DNA of 64,000 nucleotides, from assembly GCA_008973525.1 (NCBI GenBank), contig WACJ01000042.1:248001-312000 (forward strand). The letters are read 5' to 3'. Origin of the DNA: Stenopsyche tienmushanensis (taxonomy: Eukaryota; Arthropoda; Insecta; Trichoptera; Stenopsychidae). This document shows, piece by piece, positions 34,895 to 45,789 of the stretch (position 1 is the stretch's first letter; each line of letters opens with the position of its first letter). Position numbers and translations under genes: made by a program. The notes under the pieces are model-generated. The model made no database searches. It was given only the letters and a program-made list of their open reading frames with translations, and was not told the origin of the DNA.

Positions 34895-35065
34895 CATCTA
34901 TACGTTAGGTCGGGTACTTTTGGGACTATTTTTGTATATTATTTTAAAACATTTATATACATTATAATAGTATTTAATACGTACATTTTTACAGTATTAG
35001 ATTTTCGTCGAGACCTTCGAGAGGGGCGTACCCGGCATAGGAGAGTTCGTAGAAAAATTATGTAG
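34895..35065 (+). repeat. Dispersed repeat shared with 53676-53850
   Basis: CGTTAGGTCGGGTACTTTTG and GTATATTATTTTAAAA are repeated at 53676-53725, where they follow the palindromic family C motif. Probably part of the same LTR-like family. Confidence 0.5.
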
Positions 35066-35069
35066 ATAC

Positions 35070-35770
35070 TAATAGAAATTACTTTTAAAAATATTGTCAT
35101 ATTATACTTGATCTTTTATAAAAATATATATTTAATGACTTTTGGGATACACCTTTTATGTACTAGTATTTCAAGTAAACTCGCCATAAATTTGGTCAAA
35201 TCCCCAAAAAGATTTTAGAGTCTTGTTGCAGCGGGAAACTCCCTACATACCGTGAGCAAAGATTTGTGCGTTTAATTATTTCAACAATCAATCACTTAGA
35301 TGTCAGCTTAAAATTTGTAAATACATACATTTTGCTACATAAATAATATCAGTCTACCTGAAATAACCCTTTTTTAGAGGGCCCTATTTATTACCACTTA
35401 TTCTAATCTCTTGCTATTAATCGACTTTTGCTAGGAAATTTATCATTCCTCAAAGTTTTCTAAAGTTTTGCCATAGTTTGGTTTTCATTAATTTTATAAC
35501 AAATTATTCAAAACTTCATTCCAGCTTTTACTTTAATATATTGGCTTGTTAAAGAGCCATGATATATTAGAAAAGTTCTAGTTTGTTGTCGAAATTCTCT
35601 TAATATATAACGGTGTTTATTTGGTTAGATTAGGTTTTTTTTAATTTTTAAATACTATAGTAGAAAGTGCCTACTTTATAAAGCTTAACTTTCAAGTTTG
35701 AAGACGATACGTTTAGTATTTATTTGCAGTCATCAATATCCAGTCTTACTTTGGATGAGTCTGCTACTTC
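35070..35770. other. AT-rich intergenic, nothing recognised
   Basis: No supported gene. Confidence 0.55.
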
Positions 35771-35774
35771 GTTT

Positions 35775-35915
35775 ACTCATTGACTGAAGATTTGAACATG
35801 AGAAAGCTGTGCGCAAGATGGGTGCCGCGTTTGCTCACAATAGAACAAAAACAGCATCGTTTCAATCGAGTGTTTGGCGATGTTTTACAGCAATAAAGCC
35901 GAGCGTTGATAAATA
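35775..35915 (+). pseudogene. mariner transposase linker fragment
   Basis: One frame reads LTEDLNMRKLCARWVPRLLT and EQKQHRFNRVFGD, the same block as 18470-18570. About 45 codons survive. Confidence 0.75.
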
Positions 35916-35919
35916 TATC

Positions 35920-37800
35920 TCTATAACTGTAATTTCATAAATTCTCGCGGATGTTTTATGAGTGTGGCTTTTTAAATTCTTCGTTGCTCGTCTTTCAAAT
36001 TCCACTCATCTGTTAGTGGGTTTTTACGAGCTTTTACGTCTTCGTGGATGCCAGTTTATTGTAGTTTCCTCCATAATTGATCCACTCTTCCCACAGCGTG
36101 ACCCATTTCATTTCCACATTGTCATAAACTTTTATCCATGGGCGCAGCTAGTGATCTGAAGATGAGGTCTTCATCTTGCAAAAACGATGAATGTCAAAAA
36201 TAACGTATCCTCATAAATTTATATGAGGGCACCGAAAGAGAGATAAAAGTCGAAATGAAAAGTAAATGTTTATTTATTAATTTTGGCTCTGTGTTAGTTT
36301 TTAGGTATAGTTGCGTTTTGGCAGTTCAAAAGGGCAAAAGTTAAAGGTAGACACAATTCTTTTATAGATACCGAAAAATTTCATCAATGTGAATTGGGAA
36401 CAAAACTATATTTTTAAATAAGGATGGACATAATATTCATCTTAAAGCATAAAACTCATAATGTGCAAATCTTTATAATAATAGTCAATATATTTTTTAA
36501 AAATCGGAATTTGAACTCCTTTCATCATCCTAGATGAGAAGAGGTACTTAAATGTATCAGACACCAGGAGTATAATAATTTTCTCTGTGTTAAGACATAA
36601 AGACATGCAAGGGAAGCACATCAAGATAAGACGATATTGAAACCAATATATTAGGGAGACCCATAAGTAATCAATTATTTCGAATTAGAATGAAAAAAAT
36701 TGTTACGATTTTATTTTAATTATTCAATCAATTATATAATTTCCGTTATTATTTACAACTCTTTGTCAACTCTCAGGAAAAGTTTCAATCTCTTTTATAT
36801 AAAAAGAGGCTGACTATGACGAAAAATAGTTGTTTAGGTGAACACAGTGTTGTTTTCTTCGTCGTGTCTTGGCACACATTGATCTCAGTCGAGAGCGTGT
36901 GAAAATAATGGATTTCTTTCGGGTGGACCTAATTTTTGTGATATCTCCGTGGGTGCGCTTTTACGTTTACTCAACCGCATCCAGTTGGTTGATATCTATT
37001 TATAAAACAATCTTAATACACCAGATTTAAGATAAAAACGATGATCTGCATATATTGTCGCAAATAATTAAACTTGAATTTTATCTCTCCCATAAAACTT
37101 CAAAGGGGCCCTTTGTAATACAAACCCTCCCCGGAAACGGAAGACTTTAAACGCTCCTCTGCGTTTAGCACAAGATGAAGATAAGCCCGAGTGATGGTGT
37201 ATTAGTGGTCCATAAGAGGGAAAGAAAAATTTCACACATGGCGTCCCTACTGCGTCACGCACAAGTGCGTAAAGGATACGCCAGGACGAGTGGATTTTTC
37301 ACGGATTTTCCTCGAACGTATTTTTCTTTGTTGAAGCGTCTAGAAAGTTGACAATTTATCCCGAATCGAAAAAAGATGTACGTTTTTCTTAGCGGAGGGT
37401 CCTCTCTCATCACTTGTGCGTGGAAAAACACGATAACATAGTCTACTTGATTTCAACAACTTAAATAAATACTCATCTTATGAAAAGTATTCGTCGGTTG
37501 TAGACATTCTGCATAGATGTCTGCATTTTAAAAAAAAATCAAAAAATATTAATTGTAATATTTCACGCAATGAAGCATCATGTCTGTTGGTGAAACGTCG
37601 ACATCGTGATATGCGTTATTTATAAGTTATCCTACAATTCCGTATTGGATAAGAAGACACGTATACGAGAAACTTGAAAAGTCTCTCACGTCAAAATTGT
37701 CAATCGCAATCGCTTTTGCAAATAAATTTAAAATCATTTTTTAAAAAATCCAATAGTAATAACACGCAAATTGATGTAAGATCTCTAAAGGCATACCTAG
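35920..37800. other. Intergenic, nothing recognised
   Basis: No supported gene; the reverse-strand frame at 37068-37262 has no domain. Confidence 0.5.
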
Positions 37801-37804
37801 CGTG

Positions 37805-38043
37805 TAAGGGGAATTCTAACGATCAGTTTGTTTGGTCTCGCGTGCTTGTCAGCCATTTTGTTCAGTCACAGTAAATTCTTCCGATTACAAGATCGAAAAA
37901 CTTGATTACAAGAAGTTGTGTGCTCCGTGGATGCCCACGGATCTTACATTCGGATCGTTTTTCACAGTAGGGAGAAGCTTTTCTGGACTCTATCGTGATG
38001 GGGGATGAGACGTGGGTGTGTTACTAGACCCCAGGATCCAAAG
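37805..38043 (+). pseudogene. mariner-family element, left part, hit by an R1-clade insertion
   Basis: The leader TGTCAGCCATTTTGTTCAGT is followed after a deletion by LDYKKLCAPWMP and then AFLDSIVMGDETWVCY, the linker and first catalytic block. The next codons would be TPGSKRHS, and they are split exactly by the insertion: GGATCCAAA lies before it and is repeated after it at 39909, where the mariner frame resumes. A stop has replaced the His or Tyr after the DETW block. Confidence 0.8.
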
Positions 38044-39676
38044 TTTGGCAGAAAGGATATTCATAAAAAAGTGGAAAATGGCCAGGCTGGCACTGATACC
38101 CAAGCCGGGCAAGTCGAGCATGAGACCACTGTGCATGCTGGACGGTATTGGCAAGGTCATGGAAAAACTGATACTGAGGAGGATCCAGCCCATTATTGAA
38201 CGGAACCTGTCTCCCAGACAATACGGGTTCAGACCGGGCCGTTCCACGCTGGGCGCAGTACAGAGAGTAGTCGACACAATCCGCAAAGCGTGGAGCGGCA
38301 CGATCAAGAAGAGTCGGGAGGTCGTGATGGTAACAATTGACGTAAAAAATGCCTTCAATACGGCGAGATGGGAGCTGATTATAGAAGCAATAAAGAAGAA
38401 ATTCAAGCTACCCAGGTATGCCGAGGAGCTGATAAAAGACTACCTCAAGGACAGAGAACTGAAGCACAATGAGACGGGGATCTATAGAAGACTGGAGATG
38501 GGCGTTCCGCAGGGATCCGTCATTGGACCTACACTGTGGAATGTCCTCTACAACAGCTTGTTGGAGGTCAACATGCTGGAAGGAGCAGAGCTCATAGCAT
38601 TCGCGGATGACGTCGCGCTGCTGGTGACAGCCAAGCATCCATTCGAAATGGAAGCAAAGGGCAACGAAGCCCTCGCTAGAGTCAACGAATGGATGAGGGA
38701 AAATCACCTTCAGCTAGCGGCGGAAAAAACGGAGGCTGTGATCTTCAGCAGAAGAAGGAGACCGAGGATCAGCAAACTCGTCGTGGACAGCCACGAGGTG
38801 AGGTATAACAAAACGTTGAGATACCTCGGGATCGTCCTCGACAGCAAGCTGACCTTTCGACAACATATAGAGGAAGCTGCGCAGAAGGCGCAGAAAGCGG
38901 CCAATGAGATTGGACGATCATACTATAACTTGGACGATAACTCATGCCCAATATCGGAGGGCCAAAGCCGTGCAGAAGGAGAATCATCAACGAAGTCATA
39001 AACTCAATACTTCTGTACGGAGCCCCGATATGGCATGAGGCGCTCCAAAAAGAGAGCTATAGAAAGAAAATGGCCAGGGTCCAGCGGCAGGGCGCGCTCC
39101 GAGTTACCGCCGCATACAGGACGGTATCGGAAGAAGCAGTGCTTGTGATTGCGGGAACCCCCCCGCTGGACCTTATTGCAAGTAAGAGGGCCTTGGACCA
39201 CAAAGACCCCAAAAAGCGCGGAGAACACGACCAGAAACTGAGGGAAGACTGGCAGCGCAGATGGGATGAGTCCACAAAAGGAAGATGGACCCATCGGCTT
39301 ATACCGGTCGTAAGCCGGTGGAGGGCCAGAAAATACGGCGAAACTACATACCGCCTAACCCAGGTGCTCACCGGACACGGATGCTTCGGTGCGTACCTGA
39401 GGTGGATCGGCAAAGAAGAATCTCCCAAATGCCACCACTGCGAAGCGGTAGCAGATGACGCGGAGCACACCATCATAGGCTGTGAGGCTTGGGCACCCCA
39501 GAGAGAACTGCTGAAACAAGCACTCGGGGTGGCCGAGCTAAATATCGACAACATGGTCCAACAGCATGATGGAAAGTAAGAAGAACTGGGACCTTTGGCG
39601 CGACTATGTAGAAGACATCATGAGCGCCAAAGAAGACAGTGAAAGAGAGAGGCGCAGAGCGCCTCTTCAACAATAG
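38044..39676 (+). pseudogene. R1-clade ORF2: reverse transcriptase and C-terminal zinc finger
   Basis: In frame 2 the RT domain shows LALIPKPGK, YGFRPGRST, VTIDVKNAFNTARW, GVPQGSVIGPTLWN and the catalytic AFADDVALLV. It continues with LQLAAEKTEA and LRYLGIVLDSKLTF. Near 38935 the frame shifts to 1 and continues with MPNIGGPKP, SILLYGAPIWHEAL and the C-terminal finger CHHCEAVADDAEHTIIGC (C-x2-C-x8-H-x4-C). Near 39570 it shifts back to frame 2 for a WDLWRDYVEDIMSAKEDSER tail with a stop at 39674. The catalytic aspartates are intact, but two frameshifts and the missing endonuclease make it non-functional. Confidence 0.92.
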
Positions 39677-39908
39677 AATAGGGCCATTAAATGGCTAGAC
39701 TACCTGTCACCCTTGAAGCAATGTGTAAAACAATACCAGGGGGACAGAGGAGACCAAAGGGAGCGATTTAGTGGGTAGGTGCGGCTGGTGGGTTTCCCTT
39801 ATGGAAACTCATACAGACGTAAATCCCACACTCCCCGGATGATGGCAACATTATCCGGAAGTCTTGCGAAGATTTACGCTCCCACAGGAAAAAAAAAAAA
39901 AAAAAAAA
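38044..39908 (+). mobile_element. R1-clade non-LTR retrotransposon, 5'-truncated, with poly(A) and target duplication
   Basis: The element is truncated inside the reverse transcriptase and keeps the rest of ORF2, a ~210 bp 3'UTR and a 20-nt poly(A) tail (39889-39908). The 9-10 bp GGATCCAAA(A)G flanks it at 38034 and 39909, a target duplication from target-primed reverse transcription. It is the best-preserved member of the family in this window and its insertion host is a mariner. Its G+C is clearly higher than that of its surroundings. Confidence 0.92.
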
Positions 39909-39930
39909 GGATCCAAAAGACATTCCAGTG
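39909..39930 (+). pseudogene. mariner fragment right of the R1-clade insertion
   Basis: GGATCCAAAAGACATTCCAG continues the TPGSKRHS reading of the mariner cut at 38043; homology fades soon after. Confidence 0.6.
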
Positions 39931-39934
39931 ACTG

Positions 39935-40490
39935 TCTAATCTATGTATACATATATAGCGTACATGCGTGTTTTTCAAATTGTTATAGTAACCTTTCCCT
40001 GCCGGTGATGTATTTACTACACCTCGACGAATAATGGGAATATCGATATGAAATATAATAGATACGGGGTTCAGAATTTTTGTATTCCTCCGTAATATAA
40101 TTACGAATCACATCAAAGTATTATAGTATATAGATATTCATCTGCAGCGACGGAAATAAATAATTTGTCGGGAAATCGGGAATTTTGCGAGTTTTAGTTT
40201 GTGTCTCAGCAGAAAGGAATTTTATCAGTCATATTGATGGTGTTATACGAAAATGATGACTGATGAAATCCCGAAATCCCGAGATCGAAATTTTGGCTCG
40301 GGATTGGATTCCCTAACAATTACCCATGACTATAATGAATTTATAATATTAAACCAGCCAAGTTATTCTTTTTTCAGATCGTAAATGTAATGTTTGAGAT
40401 GAAGGCCCCGAGCGGTGCCCTGCCTCCACGTGCTCGTCGGGACAGCCGGGCTAGCGCGCGGATCCATTCTGCTTTCGGGTCTTATTAGCC
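39935..40490. other. Intergenic with an inverted repeat
   Basis: CGGGAAATCGGGA at 40171 and TCCCGAAATCCCGA at 40268 form an inverted pair ~100 bp apart. No gene. Confidence 0.45.
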
Positions 40491-40494
40491 ATGA

Positions 40495-40560
40495 GTGAGA
40501 GATCTGGCTGTGGGAAGGACGTCGTCCCGCGGTCAAGGCTAACCGACAACTACTCAAGAC
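40495..40560 (+). repeat. LTR-like family C palindrome
   Basis: AGAGATCTGGCTGTGGGAAGG then ACGTCGTCCCGCGGTCAAGG, a near-palindrome shared with 53545-53605 and, in reverse, 6457-6512. Confidence 0.55.
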
Positions 40561-40564
40561 AATA

Positions 40565-42095
40565 CAATTTTCTTTTTTTATCCAGGGATTTGGAACTCAA
40601 TGTATGAGAATAGGAAGATGATTTATGATCTGGTGCAATATGGCGGAATTAGGAGAACCCGAAAGTATTCGAAGATTTTGAGACCTTGTGTTTAAACTCA
40701 GTTTATTTCCAGATACAGTAACGAAAACATCTTAGTAATTTATTTTTTTAGAACTATTGTTAAACATTATTTTTGCGCAACAGATTTTTTTTATTATTAA
40801 GGGTAAAATGTCCAGATATTAAACTATTATAATAAATTACACATCCGGCATTGAATGCTACTTTTTATTTGGCAAACATAATAAAAACTCATCGGAAAAA
40901 ACGAATAGGATGGATGTTATGGGATAGGATGGGTACCGTACGCCTTCAAAGAACGCCTCAATTCGAATATTTTCGCGTCCTCTTAATATATTATCTAAAT
41001 ACAGCATTTCATCAATACAGTAAAACATCTTTCAACAAGAATGGAATATTATACTAAATGAAGTCTATCATTAATTAATGTCAGTTTTGATGTATTGTAA
41101 AATGATTTTTTTGCCATGACTGCTTTAAAAAATGTGATTTTCATAATAACTCCCATGTCGCCTCAAAATAAATGATCTAATACGTCTTTCTTAGCGAGGG
41201 GCCTAAGTTGGTGAAAACTTCATTCTTTTCCTCTCGAGGATTTTTCGCAGTGATTTTATCCCATCAAAAGGAATCACTTGGCGTCTTTTTTGTGTCCTCA
41301 ACTACTTCAAAACCTTAAAGATTTAATATTGTCTCGTCTGAATTTATCTTCTTGTCTCAATTTCCATTCATTTATTTCCTCAGCGGGGACCTTTCAACGC
41401 TGCAAAAGCTTACTTTTTTCCGCGATTTAAGATAACTTTCATTCCTTCAGCGTTGCGAATATAATTCATGGTCATTTGTGTAATTTAATTTCGACTGAGA
41501 TACAGCCCTTCTTTCAGAAATGCATATTTACATAAATTTACAGCTCATTTGCATTAAGCAAAAATATTTTTTAATCGTCCTCCTGCGCGACGCCAATCCT
41601 TAAAAATATCAGACAAGCAGGGAAAAAACGTCATTTTCTAATTTAACAACACTTAATCAAATCTACGGTGTTGATTTTATCTATCATTTGAGTTTCAGTG
41701 GGAACAAAATAAAAATATAAAATAGATAAATATTTTAAAAAACACGCAAATTCTAAAAAATAATTATGATATAAAATAATGTTTTAAAAGCAACATTGAA
41801 GACATTTTCTCTGCAAAAATCTTGAATTTACTTCCTGCAATTGAGCAAAGCATCAGAAGAAAATTAAGTGTTGCTTTTAAGCTGGTTTCCAATTAAAGTG
41901 TATCAAAATTTAAGTCACATTTTGCCATTAAAGAGAGAAATACTTATGACGTTAATATCCGAAACTAAATATGATGTCCATGAAATATAATAGTAACAAC
42001 ATATAAAAACGCATAGACCAGTATTCGTTTTTAAATTCAAGAGTAATTCAAATATAACCCGGAATTTTGCTATAAAATATATATTAATCTAATAT
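40565..42095. other. AT-rich intergenic, nothing recognised
   Basis: No supported gene. Confidence 0.55.
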
Positions 42096-42106
42096 ATAAA
42101 AAATTA

Positions 42107-42402
42107 TCTCTGTTTGTTCGTATGTAATGCGCTGCCATACCATTCATCAGATTGCGATAAAACTTCGTCCGCTTATTGTTAAAGATTGCGCGAGTAACAT
42201 AGTTTAAGTCTAAAATATAAAACATCAATGTTTGTTTGTCCGTATTTAATGCGCTGCCATACCGTTCATTCGATTGCAATAAAACTTTGTCAGCTTATTG
42301 TTTCAACTTACGGGAATAACATAGACATAGTTAAAATATTGTTTATGTATCTAGTTTATTATGCGAGACGTGCCATTGCAACGCATGCCGGGTAATCACT
42401 AG
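42107..42402 (+). mobile_element. Helitron-like non-autonomous element with duplicated 5' block
   Basis: It starts TCTCTGTTTGTTCGTATGTA, contains two ~119 bp head-to-tail versions of a TAATGCGCTGCCATACC...GATTGCGATAAAACTT block, and ends CAACGCATGCCGGGTAATCA then CTAG before a T. A 5'-TC and 3'-CTAG with no TIR or target duplication are Helitron features. No Rep/helicase is encoded. Other copies: 20628-20990 and 59855-60160. Confidence 0.6.
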
Positions 42403-42570
42403 TGATATATAAAAATGTATCTGTTTAAATTTTTCGAATCTGCTCTATTTCACCTTCATCGTGGTCAAAAAACTTCTTCAATATACAATCAGAATATTTT
42501 TGGCGAAGGTTGGAACAGATTGTAAATAGTTATGAAGAATATATTATTGATTAATTTGTTGTTATAACTA

Positions 42571-42821
42571 CAGTAGACCCACGATAATCCGGCCTCGGTC
42601 TAATCCGGCACCCCTTGTAGTCCGACATTCCAATACAAGTATAGTACTTATGTACGGTAAACAAGTGAGTACGGCGTAGAACGATTCACAATATAAAAAA
42701 AATTGTGTTGTCTATGTATATCTCGGATTACAAGTACTCCTTTCTACAAAGAGTCGAAGGCATCACTCTATAATCCGACACCGCCTTGGAAAATATTTGT
42801 CGGATTACTGCGGGTCTGCTG
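42571..42821. mobile_element. pogo/Tigger-type MITE
   Basis: The left end CAGTAGACCCACGATAATCC and the right end read inward CAGCAGACCCGCAGTAATCC form clear TIRs, with TA on both sides (42569-42570, 42822-42823). Sub-terminal 'ATCCGRCA' motifs repeat inside. 251 bp, non-coding. Confidence 0.85.
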
Positions 42822-42824
42822 TAT

Positions 42825-44135
42825 TGTCTTCTTCTTCAATAAATCTTACAAGATAAAAACGCGAGAATTTATTAAACAGCCTAATATATAAAATGGATCA
42901 AATATGCAGATAATTCCGCCAATATTTTTCGGCACACTCAGTATTTATCCCTCATTTTATTTGCTGATTGTTTAAAAATTTTCATTAGAATCCATTTGGA
43001 ATCGGCTAAACGGAAGCAATAATAGATTGTACAAATTCCACACATTTTTGTTATGGTACAGAATTTGCCTTTTCCAAAGCAGCCTGATGGCTATACCAAT
43101 TTTGGCATTCCGCTCGTCCAGCAATAGGTCTGTAGCATTTTAGCTGTCATTCTAAATAGAATTTGACCCAATTGTTTACGAAATAGAAAATGTTTTGTCT
43201 AATTTAAATTCGGCCCTTTGGATAGTCCGCTTTGTGTCTTTGCTTGGAAGTTTAATCAATTCTCTGAGAAAATCGCTTATTTGATGAACGTTCTTAGTTG
43301 AAGATGCCATTTTAAAACTCGCAAATGAACGACATTCAGCTGACTATCCAGGAAGTATCACGGATGAGGGAATATTTGAGCAAGTCGACGATTAAGCGCA
43401 GTCGACCTTCGTGTCTTGAGGACCAGACAAAGGACTAAATTTGCAATATTGCCAAGATAGCAAGCACTCGAAGTGGAACTTTATACGCTTACCAGATTTA
43501 TCCTGAACAGTAGACAATAAACACGACATAGCTAAGACCGTATCTGCCGTAAGTAAACCCGGTGATATCGCAATTGTGCACCCGAGTTGCGTCCCGACTT
43601 CCTACTTCTGGATGTCTTATATATCACTCAAGACGTTGTTTATTTTTATTGCTTCTCGTAAATAAATGCTTTAAAATTTCCCTGGACGACCGGTCATAAA
43701 ATATGGCGCATTTGGCCGAGCAATTTTGAGATGAAGAAGAGAACAAGCCGGAAAATAATGCGGACGGCTACAAACGTACCTCTTATACGTCGATACATTC
43801 ATCATAAAATATATCATAAGCTCTTCATTATTTTTGGCTACAATCTAAATACCAAATGCTCGCAAACTTGTCTTTAAAAAATACATATTGAACGCACATT
43901 GGCGCAATTAAAAATATATTTATGAATATCAGCAATTACTGCAATATGCGATATTTATGTATGTGTGTCCGTAGGAACGCTAGTAAAATATATTTAATAA
44001 AACGAAAAACAAGATACAAAATATTAAATAGAGAATATTGAATAATTTTGTGTTGATTTATTATTTGCCTTCATATTTGTGATGTATATTTATTTTATAG
44101 AAAAAAGTTCCTGAAAAAATTCGTTTTGCTGTACA
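42825..44135. other. Intergenic, nothing recognised
   Basis: TGTCCGTAGGAACGC at about 43968 recurs at 33138 with short flanks; otherwise nothing. Confidence 0.45.
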
Positions 44136-44139
44136 CAAA

Positions 44140-44320
44140 TTATAACGCGTAGGAAATAATACGTTAGCAAGATCGCGAGAAGAAGTGTTCTTCCCGCCAG
44201 CTCATCCGATCTCGTAACTGTGCTTCTTCTCTCGACTCAATAATAAAGACCTTTATTAATTGCTTCGTCTTTGGTCTTCGCAACCTAACCATATTTTGTC
44301 TCCTGTGTCAACTTTTTTTA
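44140..44320 (+). repeat. Possible LTR R-U5 fragment
   Basis: Contains CTCAATAATAAAGACC (poly(A) signal) followed by TTGCTTCGTCTTTGGTCTTC, a layout typical of the 3' part of insect LTRs. Ends not found. Confidence 0.35.
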
Positions 44321-44424
44321 CGAATCGATAGTGAACGAATCTAAAAGCGGTTTTTTTCACATTGATAGAAAAATAAATTATTTAAAATAGGAATATTTAT
44401 AACAGGCAGCTCAAATTTAACAAT

Positions 44425-44835
44425 AGTTTGAGGGTTGTCTAAAAGGCTTAAAGTTTGTCGATCATTTTGTTCAGTCATAGTATATCCTTCCCGTCAGGGA
44501 GTTGATGGGTGATACGCGCGATCATCCCTTTTTTAACTTTGCAGAACAATACCATCGCGAATATTCAATGAAAGCTCGTGGAAGTTTATAGTAGTAATCT
44601 GATTAGTCGACAACATGTCACGAAGTGAGATAGTGTATTCCGAGAAAGCCGTACTGATACTCACGACGAGGTAAGGAGTGGGAGACCAGAAGAATACATT
44701 CAAAATAACCCCCGTGTGATGCTTGGCGATCTTCACAAAGAATTTCCTGACATTTTTTGAAGTTTCCTTGATGATATTGTGACAAAAAACTTGGTTACGG
44801 CGAGCTGTGTGCTCCATGGGTGCCCAAAATGCTCA
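44425..44835 (+). pseudogene. mariner-family element, left part of a nested mosaic
   Basis: It starts GAGGGTTGTCTAAAAGGCTT (terminal repeat) with the shared leader near 44463. A GATCTTCACAAAGAATTTCC block is the DLHKEFPD codons seen in reverse at 15155. The linker (TGTGCTCCATGGGTGCCCAA, codons CAPWVPK) follows. A G-type and an R1-clade insertion then intervene. The same element resumes at 45650 with its catalytic block. Confidence 0.75.
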
Positions 44836-44879
44836 CACCGGAGCATTGTCAGAATCCCGGGATCGCGGGGTTTTGGGAT

Positions 44880-45098
44880 TCCCCGAACTAGCCACATGCC
44901 ACCGCTACGCGCAGAACATCCAGGTATCCCCTTTTTCTCCGCGCCTTCCAAAGGAGGCGAGGTTCTCACAGGAAGACCGACTTCAAATCACAAGCACCCG
45001 AGGGTACGTTAGAAAAGTTATGCTACAATTATGATACAAAGGAGCTATTTAGTGAGATCACTGCCACCACGAATCCAGCCTCATTTTGAAGGAGGCTG
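44880..45098 (+). repeat. Repeat family G fragment
   Basis: ATCCAGGTATCCC, GGAGGCGAGGTTCTCACAGG and GAGATCACTGCCACCACGAA match units 1 and 2 near 11.2 and 11.9 kb. It joins R1-clade sequence at 45099. Confidence 0.6.
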
Positions 45099-45384
45099 CA
45101 GCACAGCATGATGGTGGGCAAGGAGAACTGGGACTTTGGCGGGAATTTGTAGAGGAAGTGGTGACCGCCAAAGAGGACAGTAAATGAAAGGCGCAAAGTG
45201 GCTCTTCAATACTAAAATAGGTCTATATCGAAGGCCAGACTATCTGAAGCAATGTGATAAACAATACCAGGAAGACGAAGAAGGACAAGGGAGGGGTTTA
45301 GTCAGTAAAAATCTAACACTACTCTGGGGTCGTCAACCCTCAGAGTGTCTTATGCGAGATTTACATCCATAGGGGGAAAAAAAA
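45099..45384 (+). pseudogene. R1-clade ORF2 tail and 3'UTR with short poly(A)
   Basis: AGCATGATGG...AACTGGGAC and GCCAAAGAGGACAGTAAATG align with 39562-39630, the last codons of ORF2. The 3'UTR follows to an A8 run at 45377-45384. It is a different subfamily from the 38 kb copy, as the 3'UTR differs and matches 2510-2575. Confidence 0.7.
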
Positions 45385-45569
45385 CCTTTTTCCCACGGTA
45401 CTGAACTGAATCTTGTATTTTTTTTGAAGTTCCTAGTCCTTAACCAATGTCTTCTTGAGTTTCTTTCTGGGTCTAGTGTGGCAAACAGTTTATTGATATT
45501 TACATTAAATAGCAGTGTGTTGATAACACATATGTTTATTTTTTTCACTAGGCTGTTAAGGATAGTTAT

Positions 45570-45645
45570 CATAGGAGTTCAACCATTGCCCACGAGCGTA
45601 GGGTTGCCCTCTCCCTGGGATTTTATGGGTGGGTATTGTAGAGTC
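45570..45645 (+). repeat. Repeat family G, 3' end fragment
   Basis: TTGCCCACGAGCGTAGGGTT and TTTTATGGGTGGGTATTG match the end of G at 12213-12275. Confidence 0.6.
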
Positions 45646-45649
45646 TACA

Positions 45650-45760
45650 CAGGAAAGAGAAGCTTTTCTGGACTCCGTCGCAACGGGAGATGAGACGTGG
45701 ATGTGTCATTATACCCCAGAATATAATCTAAAAAGAGCTGCCGGAGGTCTATGATACTGG
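45650..45760 (+). pseudogene. mariner first catalytic block, continuation of 44425-44835
   Basis: EAFLDSVATGDETWMCHYTP carries the first catalytic aspartate of the DDD transposase and matches 37972-38030. The remaining catalytic half is absent. Confidence 0.8.
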
Positions 45761-45789
45761 CAATTACGTTCCTACATAAATTTTGTAAC

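Noticed and set aside
39057..39554. 165-codon minus-strand ORF
   Set aside because: Shadow of the R1-clade ORF2 C-terminus on the plus strand.
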